From assembly GCF_014197755.1 (NCBI RefSeq), contig NZ_JACIGE010000012.1:62001-126000 (forward strand): a stretch of DNA of 64,000 bases, in the 5' to 3' direction. Positions within the stretch are counted from its first letter, which is position 1, and each line of letters opens with the position of its first letter. Made by a program: the position numbers and the translations under genes. The stretch is from Rhodocyclus tenuis. Lineage in GTDB: Bacteria > Pseudomonadota > Gammaproteobacteria > Burkholderiales > Rhodocyclaceae. Shown piece by piece: positions 55,861 through 64,000 of this stretch. The notes below the pieces were generated by a model that saw nothing but the letters and a program-made list of their open reading frames with translations, was not told where the DNA came from and ran no database searches.

Positions 55861-57561
55861 TCAGTGGTCCTGTTCGAGGGGCGCCAGCAGCTTGCGCGCG
55901 CTGCTTTCCGAGAGCACCAGTGCGAGGCGCATCGTCGCGCGCGTGGCGCCGACGAAGATGCGGCGGATGGCCTTTTCGTCGAGCGTGGCGAAGTCGATTT
56001 CGGTGAACACGACGCAGGGTGCGGCACGGCCCTTGAAGCGATGCACCGAGTCGATGAGCACGTCGCCGTCGGTCGTCTCCTGGCCGCCAAAGAGGTCGTA
56101 GCGGCCGGTCGGCGCGCGCAGCGGATAAGGGCCGAGGCGGTCGTAAGGCGACAGCTGCGAATGTTCGCGGCCGCGGTAGGTGATCAGCGCGATGTGCGGG
56201 CGGCGAAAGCCGGCGCCGATGGCACGCGTGATCGCGGCGACGCTCTTGGCGATCAGGTCGGCGCTGTTGCCGTCGGCGTAGGTGCTGATGTCGACCTCGC
56301 CGCCGGCGAGCGGGCTGCCCGCTTCGGCCGGCGGGTCGAGCGGCAGCAGGCGGTTGAGCAGTTCGACGACGGCGCGCGGGCTGCGGTAGTTGGTCTGCGC
56401 GCGCAGGCAGACCCAGTCGTCGAGCGCCAGCGGCGGACGCCCGTAGAGGTTCTGCATCGGGTCTTCGAGCCACCAGGCACGGCCACCCGGACGCAGCAGG
56501 CGGAGCAGGTTGCGCGCCCAGCCGGCTTCGAAATCCTGGCCTTCGTCGACGATCAGTTCGTCGAACAGCCAGTTCTTGCCTGCCTTGTCACCCGTCGCGG
56601 CGGCGTCCGCCGCCGGCGTGAAGGAGTCGAGGATGGCCTCGAGCCGGGCAAAGGCGCCAGGACGCGAGAAATCGACCGGCTGGCCGAGTGCGCGACTGAC
56701 GCGGTCGGCGAGCTGGTGGTAGGTGGCGACTTCACCGCCGGCCGGGGCGATCTCGCCGATGTGGTCGGCGAGCGGGCGGTTGTAGCAGACGTACAGCGGC
56801 CGCCGGCCGGCGGCGACGGCGTCGCGGAACACTGCCATCGCCAGCTGCGTCTTGCCGGCGCCGGCCGAAGCGATGACGCGCAGGCGGAAAGGCGCGAAAT
56901 CGATGCGCCGCGCCCAGTGCGCCAGCCCGCCGGAGAGCCGGGTATATAGAGCGCAGGCTTCGCCGACGACGGCATTGACCTCGGGAACGAGTTCGAGGAT
57001 GTCGCCGAGAAAGCGCAGGATCTTCGGCCGTAGCGCCAGCACCTCGCCTTCGGCCGGCAGGATCTGGCGGATGATCCTGAGGAAGTCGTCGCGTTTGCGT
57101 GCGTCGACGATGCGCGCCGGGTCGATTCCGGCCGATCCCGGTTCGCGCACGGTGTAGTCGGGGCAGTAGAGCAGCGAGTCGACGACGGTCGTCTCGCCGC
57201 TGCGCTCGTTGCTGCAGTAGTGGCGCAGCCGCGTATGCAGCGCGTCGGCGTTGCGCGCCATCTGCACGGCGACGTTCTTCTCCGCTTGCGGATAGCGTTT
57301 CACCAGCCCGTCGGCGGTTTCGCCGAGAAACCCCGACTTCTGCTCGATCAGCAGCACGCGACCGGTCGGCCCGACGATGGCGAAGTCGATTTCGCCGTAG
57401 ATGGCGAAGCGGTCCTGACCGACGCGCGTCCAGTGCACACCGTGAAAAACGTCGTAGCGCTCGTCAAGACCGTCGGCGAGCAGCGCCAGTGTCTGCAGTT
57501 CGCGCTCGGCGGCGCCGCTGGCGCGCATCTCGCGCCAGCCGTCGGGGAACACTCGGGCCAT
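55861..57561 (-). CDS. NERD-domain SF1 helicase
   Basis: Protein of 566 residues. The N-terminal nuclease-related domain carries a PD-(D/E)xK-like set: Asp59 (GEIDF) and Glu73/Lys75 (EQKSG). A superfamily 1 helicase core follows, with Walker A ASAGAGKTQ, motif II IVDEGQDF, a motif III-like EDPMQNLY and the final FVGATRATMRL. It may degrade or unwind DNA in repair or defence. The ATG at 57561 is chosen where family similarity starts; the frame continues open upstream but without motifs. Confidence 0.85.
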   Translation of the reverse strand: MARVFPDGWREMRASGAAERELQTLALLADGLDERYDVFHGVHWTRVGQDRFAIYGEIDFAIVGPTGRVLLIEQKSGFLGETADGLVKRYPQAEKNVAVQMARNADALHTRLRHYCSNERSGETTVVDSLLYCPDYTVREPGSAGIDPARIVDARKRDDFLRIIRQILPAEGEVLALRPKILRFLGDILELVPEVNAVVGEACALYTRLSGGLAHWARRIDFAPFRLRVIASAGAGKTQLAMAVFRDAVAAGRRPLYVCYNRPLADHIGEIAPAGGEVATYHQLADRVSRALGQPVDFSRPGAFARLEAILDSFTPAADAAATGDKAGKNWLFDELIVDEGQDFEAGWARNLLRLLRPGGRAWWLEDPMQNLYGRPPLALDDWVCLRAQTNYRSPRAVVELLNRLLPLDPPAEAGSPLAGGEVDISTYADGNSADLIAKSVAAITRAIGAGFRRPHIALITYRGREHSQLSPYDRLGPYPLRAPTGRYDLFGGQETTDGDVLIDSVHRFKGRAAPCVVFTEIDFATLDEKAIRRIFVGATRATMRLALVLSESSARKLLAPLEQDH

Positions 57562-57752
57562 TGGCTGCTCTGGGCTGCTTTCGGGAAACGTGAGGGCAGA
57601 CTTGCTCAGCTTGCTGTCCAGCCCGGAGACGACATGATAGCCAAGCTTGCCGGCGAACGGCGAATCCTCTTGCAGCCAGCTTTTCCCGGCTGCGGAAAGC
57701 TTGCTCTCGCAGTTCTCAAGCCTCGTTACCAATAGAATCAATTCGCAATAAC

Positions 57753-57800
57753 TTGACACATCTCTGCCTTGAGGATGAGAATGATTGCTAAATTTAGCAA
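57753..57800 (+). promoter_or_regulatory. promoter and 16-bp palindrome before the TonB receptor gene
   Basis: TTGACA at 57753-57758 is a consensus -35; GAGAAT at 57777-57782 is a possible -10 at 18-base spacing. GATGAGAATGATT (57774-57786) looks like half of a Fur box. TTGCTAAATTTAGCAA at 57785-57800 is a perfect 16-bp palindrome, probably a regulator site. Together they suggest metal- or substrate-controlled transcription of the receptor and peroxidase genes. Confidence 0.5.
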
Positions 57801-57848
57801 GCCATCCCTCCGGGTAGCCAGCCAGCAAGCATCTGTCCGGGAGGTGGT

Positions 57849-60413
57849 GTGTCTGATCTGTATGGCGCTCGTTTCGGGGGCGAAGTTGTGCGGGCGAAGT
57901 CGGGTCGGGCCCGGCTTGCCTCTGGATTTCCGGCCTGGCCCCGGCGCCTGGCACCCACGGGTATTGCACTCGCCGTGGTTGGCGCGCTTGCATCGCCAGC
58001 GATGGCCGCCGAGCCGCTGCTTGACGAGGTGGTTGTTGTCGACCAGCGCGAATCGGCCGGCGCCGCGGTGATCGAGCGCGACGTGATCGATGCCATGCCC
58101 CTCGGCAACGGCGACATCACCAGCCTGCTGCAATTGCTGCCGAACGTGCAGTTCAACAACAGCCAGTTGCATACCGGCAAGCAAGGTGAGATCTCGCCGG
58201 CCGACGTCAGCATCAACGGCGCCAAGTTCTACCAGAACCTCTACCGGCTCGACGGCATGTCGTTCAACAACGACATCGATCCGGCCAGCGGCGACAAGTC
58301 TTCGTCGATCACCGAAGTTACTTCGGCGAGCCAGGGCTTTGCCATCGACAGCAGCCTCGTCTGCCGCATCACCGTGCGCGACGCCAACGTCCCGGTTGAA
58401 TACGGCGGCTTCACCGGCGGCGTCGTCGCCGCCGACACCTGCGCGCCGACCAAGGATTTCGCCGGTCAGGCGTCGGTCGGCACGACGCGTTCGTCGTGGA
58501 TGGATTACAAGGTGGCGCCCGAGCAGCAGGCTGCCTACGCCCATCCGACGACGCCTGACACCGCGAGCCAGTTCGAGAAGTGGACCTACCGCCTGTCGCT
58601 GCAGGGGCGGCCGAGTGAGAACCTCGGTCTGGTCGGCAGCTTCATCCGGCGCACCTCGAGCATTCCGCTCTCCGGCGCGTCGGCGATGAAGAATGGCGAG
58701 AGCGGCACGCCCGAGCAGACGCGGCAGACCGACAACGTGTTCATCAAGGCCTTCTGGCGGCCGAGCGCCGGTCACGACGTCGACTTCTCGATCCAGTCGG
58801 CGCCGACCAATGACGAGCGTTTCATCGCCGCGATCAAGGACAGCCGCTTCACCTACCGCGCCGGCGGCCTTGGCCTGAACGGTGGCATCGCCAGTCGCTT
58901 CGACGGCTTCACGCTGAGCCAGCGCCTCACCTACACCGAGATGGACAGTTCGCGCGACGGTGAGTCGAGCATCTACAAGACCTGGTCTTACTCGGGTGGC
59001 GACAAGAACTGGGGCACTTCGTCGATCAGTTCCGAAGGCGGCTACGGCGATGTCGAACAGCGTCAGCAGGCCGGCAACTACACCGCGCGGATCGATGCGC
59101 AAGCCTTTGCCGCGCTCGGCCTGCAACATCGCCTGCAGGCCGGTTTCGAATTCGGGCGCAAATCCTCGTCCTACGAGCGCAAGACGCAATACGAGTCCTA
59201 TTACGGCGCTGCCAGCTGGTCCGGTGCGACTTGCGCGCGCAGCAACGGCACGATCGACCCGTACTGCTCGACGGCCGACACGGCGAGCGGCTGGGCGGGG
59301 CAGTACCTGACGCGCCGTGTGATCTATCTCGCCGGCAAGTTCACCGTCAACGAGAACAGCCGTGCCGTCTTCCTGCAGGACGAGATGAGCCGCGGCGGTT
59401 TCACCGCGCGCCTTGGCCTGCGCTACGAGGCGAGTTCGCTCGCCGCCGACGCCGTCGTCGCGCCGCGCAGCGCTTTCCTCTACGACGTTTTCGGCGACGG
59501 CGGCACGCGCCTCGAAGCCGGCGCCAACCGCTACTACGGCCGCAACTTCATGTCCTTCTACATGCAGGCCAACCGCCTGTCGCTGCAGTCGGCGACCAGC
59601 GGCAGCGGGTTCACGCGCACCGGCCTGACCGACTGGGGGCCGCTGCAGATGAGTACCACTGCCGCCGGCTATCACTTCGATTCGCTGCGCCTGCCTTACG
59701 ACGACGAACGCATGCTGGCCGTGCGCCAGCGCGTCGCCGGCACGCTGTGGACGCTGAAATACGTCGACCGGCAGAGCCGCGACGAAGTCCTGCAGCGCCT
59801 GCGCAGCAGCGGCAACCGCTGGTTCGAGAACGCCGGCAGCAGCGAGGCGCAGACACTGTCGCTGGCTGTGGAGTCGCAGCGCCCGCTGCGCATCGGCGAA
59901 ACGCGCACCTCGCTGATGGCGGCGATCGACAAGATCGACACGCACACCTCGCACGCCACCTACTACGAGAGCGAGCTCGACTACAACGACAACGGCGGCC
60001 TCGACTACGTCGTCTACAACGGCCAGCTGATCCGCTCGATCGAGAAGCCGGCCGACAACTACGCCCGGCCATGGACGGCGCGCCTGATGCTGATGACCGA
60101 AATCCCCTCGGCACGCGTCACCATCGGCAACTTCTTCCGCTACCGCGACGGCTACCGCAAGGTGGTGCAGAACGGCACGCAGATCGTCAATGGCGTCAGC
60201 TACACCAACTACGAGTCGCGCAGTTTCAAGTCGGCCTTCACCTGGGACATGCGCATCAACTGGGAGCTGCCGCCGGCCGGCGGGCAAAAGCCCTTCGTCA
60301 CGCTCAGCATCGACAACGTGCTCAACGCCGCCAACGCCATCGAGGATTCCGGCAGCTATCTGCTTTACGAGAAAGGACGCCAGTTCTGGCTCGAGGCCGG
60401 GGTCAGGTTCTGA
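57849..60413 (+). CDS. TonB-dependent outer-membrane receptor
   Basis: Receptor of 854 residues. GTG at 57849 follows GGGAGG; the long signal region ends near AMAAEP. The plug domain starts LLDEVVVVDQRESAGAAVIER and continues with DITSLLQLLPNV and INGAKFYQNLYRLDGMSFNN. Two cysteine pairs (in DSSLVCRI/ADTCAP and GATCAR/DPYCST) may form loop disulfides. The C-terminal barrel strand ends with Phe (EAGVRF). It overlaps the peroxidase start (TGATG). The ligand may be a metal chelate or other large compound. Confidence 0.93.
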   Translation: MSDLYGARFGGEVVRAKSGRARLASGFPAWPRRLAPTGIALAVVGALASPAMAAEPLLDEVVVVDQRESAGAAVIERDVIDAMPLGNGDITSLLQLLPNVQFNNSQLHTGKQGEISPADVSINGAKFYQNLYRLDGMSFNNDIDPASGDKSSSITEVTSASQGFAIDSSLVCRITVRDANVPVEYGGFTGGVVAADTCAPTKDFAGQASVGTTRSSWMDYKVAPEQQAAYAHPTTPDTASQFEKWTYRLSLQGRPSENLGLVGSFIRRTSSIPLSGASAMKNGESGTPEQTRQTDNVFIKAFWRPSAGHDVDFSIQSAPTNDERFIAAIKDSRFTYRAGGLGLNGGIASRFDGFTLSQRLTYTEMDSSRDGESSIYKTWSYSGGDKNWGTSSISSEGGYGDVEQRQQAGNYTARIDAQAFAALGLQHRLQAGFEFGRKSSSYERKTQYESYYGAASWSGATCARSNGTIDPYCSTADTASGWAGQYLTRRVIYLAGKFTVNENSRAVFLQDEMSRGGFTARLGLRYEASSLAADAVVAPRSAFLYDVFGDGGTRLEAGANRYYGRNFMSFYMQANRLSLQSATSGSGFTRTGLTDWGPLQMSTTAAGYHFDSLRLPYDDERMLAVRQRVAGTLWTLKYVDRQSRDEVLQRLRSSGNRWFENAGSSEAQTLSLAVESQRPLRIGETRTSLMAAIDKIDTHTSHATYYESELDYNDNGGLDYVVYNGQLIRSIEKPADNYARPWTARLMLMTEIPSARVTIGNFFRYRDGYRKVVQNGTQIVNGVSYTNYESRSFKSAFTWDMRINWELPPAGGQKPFVTLSIDNVLNAANAIEDSGSYLLYEKGRQFWLEAGVRF

Positions 60414-61537
60414 TGCGCCGCCTGCGGGACATGCTGCCGGTCGCGGCAGTGCTGATGCTGCTCGCCGCGTCGCCAGCGGCGGCGGAACCCTGTGCGAACG
60501 CGTCCGGCTGGGATGTTTCCTGCCTGCGCCGGCTCTACGCGGCGCCACTCGCCGCCTGGCCGGCACCGCGCATCGAGGGCGACGGTGGCTACCGCGAGAT
60601 GGCGCCGCTATCGCCGCCACTGCCTGCCTCGTCATCGCCGCCGGCGCCAGCGGACACCGTGCCGGAGCCGCTGCGGCAACTCGGCAGCCGGCTCTTCTTC
60701 GACCCGGCGCTGTCGGCGTCCGACGCCATCGCCTGCGCCTCCTGTCATCGCCCCGACCACGCCTTCGCCGACACACAGGCGATCAGCCCGGGCCATGACG
60801 GGCGTCGCGGTCGGCGCAACGCGCCGGCGCTGGTCGGCGTGGCACACGCTGCGCCGCTGTTCTGGGACGGCCGAGCGCCGACGCTCGAAGCGCAGGCGCT
60901 CGGCCCGATCGCCGATGCCGACGAAATGGCGATGCCGCTCGACCGCCTGCCGGGCAAGCTCGCTGCGCTGCCCGGCTATCGCGAACACTTTGCCGCCGCC
61001 TTCGGCGACGGCGAGGTGACGCTGGCGCGCATCCAGTCGGCACTGGCTGCCTATCAACGCACGCTCGTGCCGGTGCCGACGCGCTTTGACGATTTTCTGC
61101 GCGGTCGTACCGATGCCCTCGACGATCGCGAATTGCTCGGCCTGCACCTCTTCCGCACCAAGGCGCGCTGCATGAGCTGCCATAACGGACCGACGCTTGC
61201 CGACAACCGTTTTCACAACCTCGGGCTGACGTACTACGGGCGCCAGCGCGAAGACCTCGGCCGCTATCGCGTCAGCGCCGACCCGGCGGATGTCGGCGCC
61301 TTCCGCACGCCGACGCTGCGCAGCGTCGCACAGAGCGGGCCGTGGATGCACAACGGCGTCTTCAGTTCGCTGCGCGGCATCCTCAATCTCTACAACGCCG
61401 GCATGCCGCGGCCGCGCCCGGCCAACGCGGCGCAGGCGGCCGATCCGCTCTTTCCGCAGACCTCTCGCCTGCTGCGTCCCCTCGAACTGCGTGCCGACGA
61501 GTTGCAGGCGCTGGAAGCTTTTCTGCGTGCGCTATGA
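60413..61537 (+). CDS. di-heme cytochrome c peroxidase, MauG/MbnH-like
   Basis: Periplasmic protein of 374 residues with a Sec signal (AASPAAAEP). Two c-type heme sites, CASCH at 108-112 and CMSCH at 253-257, and the segments LFFDPALSASDAIA and FRTPTLRSVAQSGPWMHNGVF, identify the CCP/MauG family. The ATG overlaps the receptor stop (TGATG), so translation is coupled. In methanobactin systems a MauG-like MbnH acts with a TonB receptor. Here no MbnP-like partner is seen. The substrate is unknown. Confidence 0.93.
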   Translation: MRRLRDMLPVAAVLMLLAASPAAAEPCANASGWDVSCLRRLYAAPLAAWPAPRIEGDGGYREMAPLSPPLPASSSPPAPADTVPEPLRQLGSRLFFDPALSASDAIACASCHRPDHAFADTQAISPGHDGRRGRRNAPALVGVAHAAPLFWDGRAPTLEAQALGPIADADEMAMPLDRLPGKLAALPGYREHFAAAFGDGEVTLARIQSALAAYQRTLVPVPTRFDDFLRGRTDALDDRELLGLHLFRTKARCMSCHNGPTLADNRFHNLGLTYYGRQREDLGRYRVSADPADVGAFRTPTLRSVAQSGPWMHNGVFSSLRGILNLYNAGMPRPRPANAAQAADPLFPQTSRLLRPLELRADELQALEAFLRAL

Positions 61538-61914
61538 ACCCGCCTTGCTGGCGTAACGGTGAACTGAACTAGCGCAGGCTCATCGGCTGATCCTCTCGTC
61601 GGGCAGCATGGTGATTTTCGTACGCGGAATCATCATCATGCCCAACGCCAGCCCTTGCGCAAATTCCTTCTCCGCTCTTCCCGCAACGCGCCACGCAACG
61701 CACGCGGCAAGCGTCGCCATTGCCGGCGATCGCTGCGTCGCGCTCCTGTCCTTGCTGGTATTGCTCGCGCAGGCGATCGAAGGCCTGCTGCATTGACGGC
61801 GGCGTTTCGTCGCTACGTTTGCTTCAGGTAGCGGCCGCTTTCGTCCGCCTGTTGCAGTTTGCGCACTCGTCCTGCCGACGCCGGTGCCGTCGACCATTCT
61901 CGGGCGAATGTCAT
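61538..61914. other. gap after the peroxidase gene, possible broken small gene
   Basis: No whole gene is seen. On the minus strand two overlapping frames each look partly protein-like: one starts MQQAFDRLREQYQQGQERDA (from 61793 down), the other ends GLALGMMMIPRTKITMLPD (to 61580). A single frameshift between them would join these parts into a protein of about 70 residues. Neither has a ribosome site or recognised family, so this may be chance. Confidence 0.25.
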
Positions 61915-61935
61915 AACCATTTGATCATAATGGTT
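61915..61935. promoter_or_regulatory. inverted repeat upstream of bchX
   Basis: AACCATT and AATGGTT are 7-bp arms around TGATCAT, followed by TTTCTT. It could be an operator or a weak terminator for the upstream region. The TTGAT half in the centre recalls an FNR half-site. It lies about 160 bases before bchX. Confidence 0.45.
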
Positions 61936-61967
61936 TTTCTTGGGTTTCTTTCGCTTGCGGAAAGCGT

Positions 61968-62004
61968 TGTCTTGAGTTGACAGGGCGCCTTCGCAGAGTA
62001 AACT
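61968..62004 (+). promoter_or_regulatory. probable bchX promoter with overlapping inverted repeat
   Basis: TTGACA at 61977-61982 and TAAACT at 61999-62004, spaced by 16, form a likely sigma-70 promoter. TGTCTTGAGTTGACA at 61968-61982 is an inverted repeat (TGTC/GACA) covering the -35 box. Its TGT...ACA ends recall the CrtJ/PpsR site, but the spacing is 9 instead of 12. It probably controls the bch genes by oxygen or light. Confidence 0.5.
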
Positions 62005-62076
62005 TGCGCGCTCGACAAGACGCACCCAGCTGATGCGGCCGTATTCGCGACGTATTTGGGAGGGTTTTCATTGGAG

Positions 62077-63078
62077 ATGGGTGAGATGACGCAAGGCCAG
62101 GACAAGTCCGTGCAAGCGCTCGTGCGCAACGACATTGCCGCGCAAGGCAGCGACAACGGAGCAGGAAACGCACGGCAGACGCAGATCATCGCGATCTACG
62201 GCAAGGGCGGCATCGGCAAGAGCTTCACGCTGTCGAACCTCTCTTACATGATGGCGCAGCAGGGCAAGCGCGTCCTCCTCATCGGTTGCGATCCTAAGAG
62301 CGACACCACCTCGCTGCTGTTCGGCGGGCGCAGCGTGCCGACGATCATCGAAACCTCGGCGCGCAAGAAGGCCGCCGGCGAGGAAGTGAGCATCAGCGAC
62401 GTCTGCTTCAAGCGCGACGGCGTGTACGCGATGGAGCTGGGCGGGCCGGAAGTCGGTCGCGGCTGCGGTGGGCGCGGCATCATCCACGGCTTCGAACTGC
62501 TCGAAAAACTCGGTTTCCACGAGTGGGACTTCGACTACGTGCTGCTCGACTTCCTTGGCGACGTCGTCTGCGGCGGCTTCGGTCTGCCGATCGCGCGCGA
62601 CATGTGCCAGAAGGTGATCGTCGTCGGCTCCAACGACCTGCAGTCGCTCTACGTCGCCAACAACGTCTGTTCGGCGGTCGATTACTTCCGCAAGCTTGGC
62701 GGCAACGTCGGTGTCGCCGGCATCGTCATCAACAAGGACGACCATACCGGCGAGGCGCAGGCTTTCGCCGCGGCGGCCGGCATCCCGATCCTCGCCGCCA
62801 TTCCCGCCGACGAGGACATCCGCCGCAAGAGCGCCGCCTACGAAATCATCGGCCGTCCCGACGGCCAGTACGGCCCGATCTTCTCCGATCTGGCGCAACA
62901 GGTTGCCGACGCGCCGCCGGTGCGGCCGACGCCGCTGTCGCAGGAAGAACTGCTCGGCCTGTTCTCGAGCTCGGCGGTCGGCCGCGACGTCGTGCTTGAC
63001 CCGGCCTCGGCCGCCGACATGCGTGGCGGCAAGCTGGTCGTCCAGCCCTCGCTCGAAGTCGTCTACGAAAGCGAATGA
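62077..63078 (+). CDS. bchX: BchX, chlorophyllide a reductase iron protein
   Basis: ATP-dependent Fe protein of chlorophyllide a reductase, the nitrogenase-like enzyme that makes bacteriochlorophyll a. The 333 residues show the NifH-type P-loop YGKGGIGKS, the 4Fe-4S cysteines in GRGCGGRG and DVVCGGFG, and the switch GCDPKSDTT. The start is uncertain: GGGAGGG (62058-62064) suits a TTG at 62071, while ATG 62077 or 62086 are also possible. The stop overlaps bchY by 4 bases. Cytoplasmic, oxygen-sensitive. Confidence 0.95.
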   Translation: MGEMTQGQDKSVQALVRNDIAAQGSDNGAGNARQTQIIAIYGKGGIGKSFTLSNLSYMMAQQGKRVLLIGCDPKSDTTSLLFGGRSVPTIIETSARKKAAGEEVSISDVCFKRDGVYAMELGGPEVGRGCGGRGIIHGFELLEKLGFHEWDFDYVLLDFLGDVVCGGFGLPIARDMCQKVIVVGSNDLQSLYVANNVCSAVDYFRKLGGNVGVAGIVINKDDHTGEAQAFAAAAGIPILAAIPADEDIRRKSAAYEIIGRPDGQYGPIFSDLAQQVADAPPVRPTPLSQEELLGLFSSSAVGRDVVLDPASAADMRGGKLVVQPSLEVVYESE

Positions 63079-64000
63079 GCATGAATGCGCCCACGACGGC
63101 CGCCGGCGGCGAAGCTGCGGCCTGCCACGGCGAACGCGCCGACGAATTGCGCGCAGCGGCGCAGGCAGCGGGCAACACGCCGCTGCTGGCCAAGCTCGCC
63201 ACCGACTACCCACGCGGCCCGCACGACCAGCCGCAGACGATGTGCCCGGCCTTCGGCTCGCTGCGCGTCGGTCTGCGCATGCGGCGCACGGCGACGATCC
63301 TCTGCGGTTCGGCGTGCTGTGTCTATGGCCTCTCCTTCACCGCGCACTTCTACGGTGCACGGCGGACGATCGGCTACGTCCCGTTCAGTTCCGAGACGCT
63401 GGTCACCGGCAAGCTCTTTGAGGACGTCCGCGACGCGGTGTACCAGCTCGCCAATCCGGCCGAGCACGATGCCATCGTCGTCATCAACCTGTGCGTGCCG
63501 ACCGCTTCCGGTGTGCCGCTTGATCTGCTGCCGAAGGAAATCGAGGGCGTGCGCATCATCGGCATCGACGTTCCCGGTTTCGGCGTGCCGACGCATGCCG
63601 AAGCCAAGGACGTGCTCACCGCCGCCATGCTGCGCTATGCGCGCAACGAGATCGAGGCCGGTCCGGTGGCGCGGCCGCGTGGCGCGCTGCCCGAGGGGCC
63701 GAAGATCGCGCTGCTCGGCGAGATGTTCCCGGCCGACCCGGTCGTTGCCGGCCGCCTGCTGGCGCCGATGGGCTTAGGCGTGGCGCCGCAGCTGCCTTGC
63801 CGCGAGTGGCGTGACCTGTACGCCGCGCTCGACTCCGACGTCGCCTGTGCCGTCCATCCCTTTTACACCGCCAGCGTGCGCGAGTTCCGCGCCGCCGGCC
63901 GTCCGGTCGTCGGTTCCGGCCCGGTCGGTCTGGAAGGCACTGCCGCCTGGCTCGACGCCGTCGGCGCCGCTGCCGGCATCAACGCTACGCAGATCGACGC
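63075..64000 (+). CDS. bchY: BchY, chlorophyllide a reductase subunit (cut by window edge)
   Basis: The first 308 residues of BchY, which with BchZ forms the NifDK-like catalytic part of chlorophyllide a reductase. TMCPAFGSLRVGLRM and ILCGSACCVYGLSF hold the conserved cysteine regions. It begins as ATGA overlapping bchX (a second ATG at 63081 is possible) and runs open to the window end. No stop occurs in the visible part. BchZ should follow beyond the edge. Confidence 0.95.
   Translation, partial: MSMNAPTTAAGGEAAACHGERADELRAAAQAAGNTPLLAKLATDYPRGPHDQPQTMCPAFGSLRVGLRMRRTATILCGSACCVYGLSFTAHFYGARRTIGYVPFSSETLVTGKLFEDVRDAVYQLANPAEHDAIVVINLCVPTASGVPLDLLPKEIEGVRIIGIDVPGFGVPTHAEAKDVLTAAMLRYARNEIEAGPVARPRGALPEGPKIALLGEMFPADPVVAGRLLAPMGLGVAPQLPCREWRDLYAALDSDVACAVHPFYTASVREFRAAGRPVVGSGPVGLEGTAAWLDAVGAAAGINATQID

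Noticed and set aside
57738-60776. Long minus-strand open frame of about 1000 codons
   Set aside because: It lies opposite the TonB receptor and has no family motifs; GC-rich codon use keeps the reverse frame open.
1-64000. CRISPR arrays, insertion sequences, tRNA or rRNA genes
   Set aside because: No regular spaced repeats, transposase motifs, terminal repeats or RNA gene structures were recognised by reading.

Overview
The window is GC-rich DNA from a phototrophic proteobacterium. It ends inside a bacteriochlorophyll a operon (bchX followed by the start of bchY), so the organism makes bacteriochlorophyll a. The style of the remaining genes (an H-NS/HvrA-type small protein, a GMC dehydrogenase beside xsc, YceH, YjbQ, a DcaP-like porin) fits a purple betaproteobacterium, possibly a Rhodocyclus relative. 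That placement is an inference from gene content; no rRNA or taxonomic marker is present.

Layout. 1-6.5 kb (+): an operon with an ABC transporter of the nitrate/sulfonate/taurine class (ATPase cut by the window edge, Tat-exported binding protein, permease), an acyl-CoA-dehydrogenase-like flavoprotein, CooC with a histidine-rich N-terminus, and a CooS-type carbon monoxide dehydrogenase whose C-cluster cysteine appears to be replaced by Asp. 6.5-11.2 kb: housekeeping and small genes (radical SAM, membrane proteins, YceH, esterase, free-Met-sulfoxide reductase, CoA-binding protein). 11.4-18.6 kb (+): a second sulfonate-type ABC operon, then MetNIQ and a DcaP-like porin, closed by a strong intrinsic terminator. 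18.6-21.0 kb (-): a polar amino acid ABC transporter lacking its ATPase. 21.2-35.0 kb: an organosulfonate block with a class III aminotransferase (probable taurine:pyruvate aminotransferase), TauABC, then on the minus strand xsc, an SsuABC-type transporter, an acylating sulfoacetaldehyde dehydrogenase (SauS-like) and an AMP-forming ligase (SauT-like), and divergently a GMC flavoprotein that may oxidise isethionate.

35-57.5 kb is a mixed chromosomal region: a secreted HExxH protein, hydrolase, glycosyltransferase-like protein, EF-G paralogue, H-NS-like protein, amidase, cupin, HNH nuclease, phosphoglucomutase, exonuclease-GIY-YIG fusion, EamA transporter, SbcCD, lipocalin, WYL regulator, CBS protein, YjbQ and a NERD-helicase. 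57.8-61.5 kb (+) is a two-gene operon of a TonB-dependent receptor and a di-heme peroxidase behind a palindromic control region. 62-64 kb is bchXY behind a promoter with inverted repeats.

Working together: the sulfonate block would import taurine and related sulfonates and bring them to sulfoacetaldehyde, which Xsc splits into acetyl phosphate and sulfite. Four sulfonate/taurine/nitrate-type transporters plus MetNIQ within 31 kb make this a sulfur-acquisition neighbourhood, and the unusual CODH homologue sits at its edge. No CRISPR array, insertion sequence, tRNA or rRNA gene was recognised.
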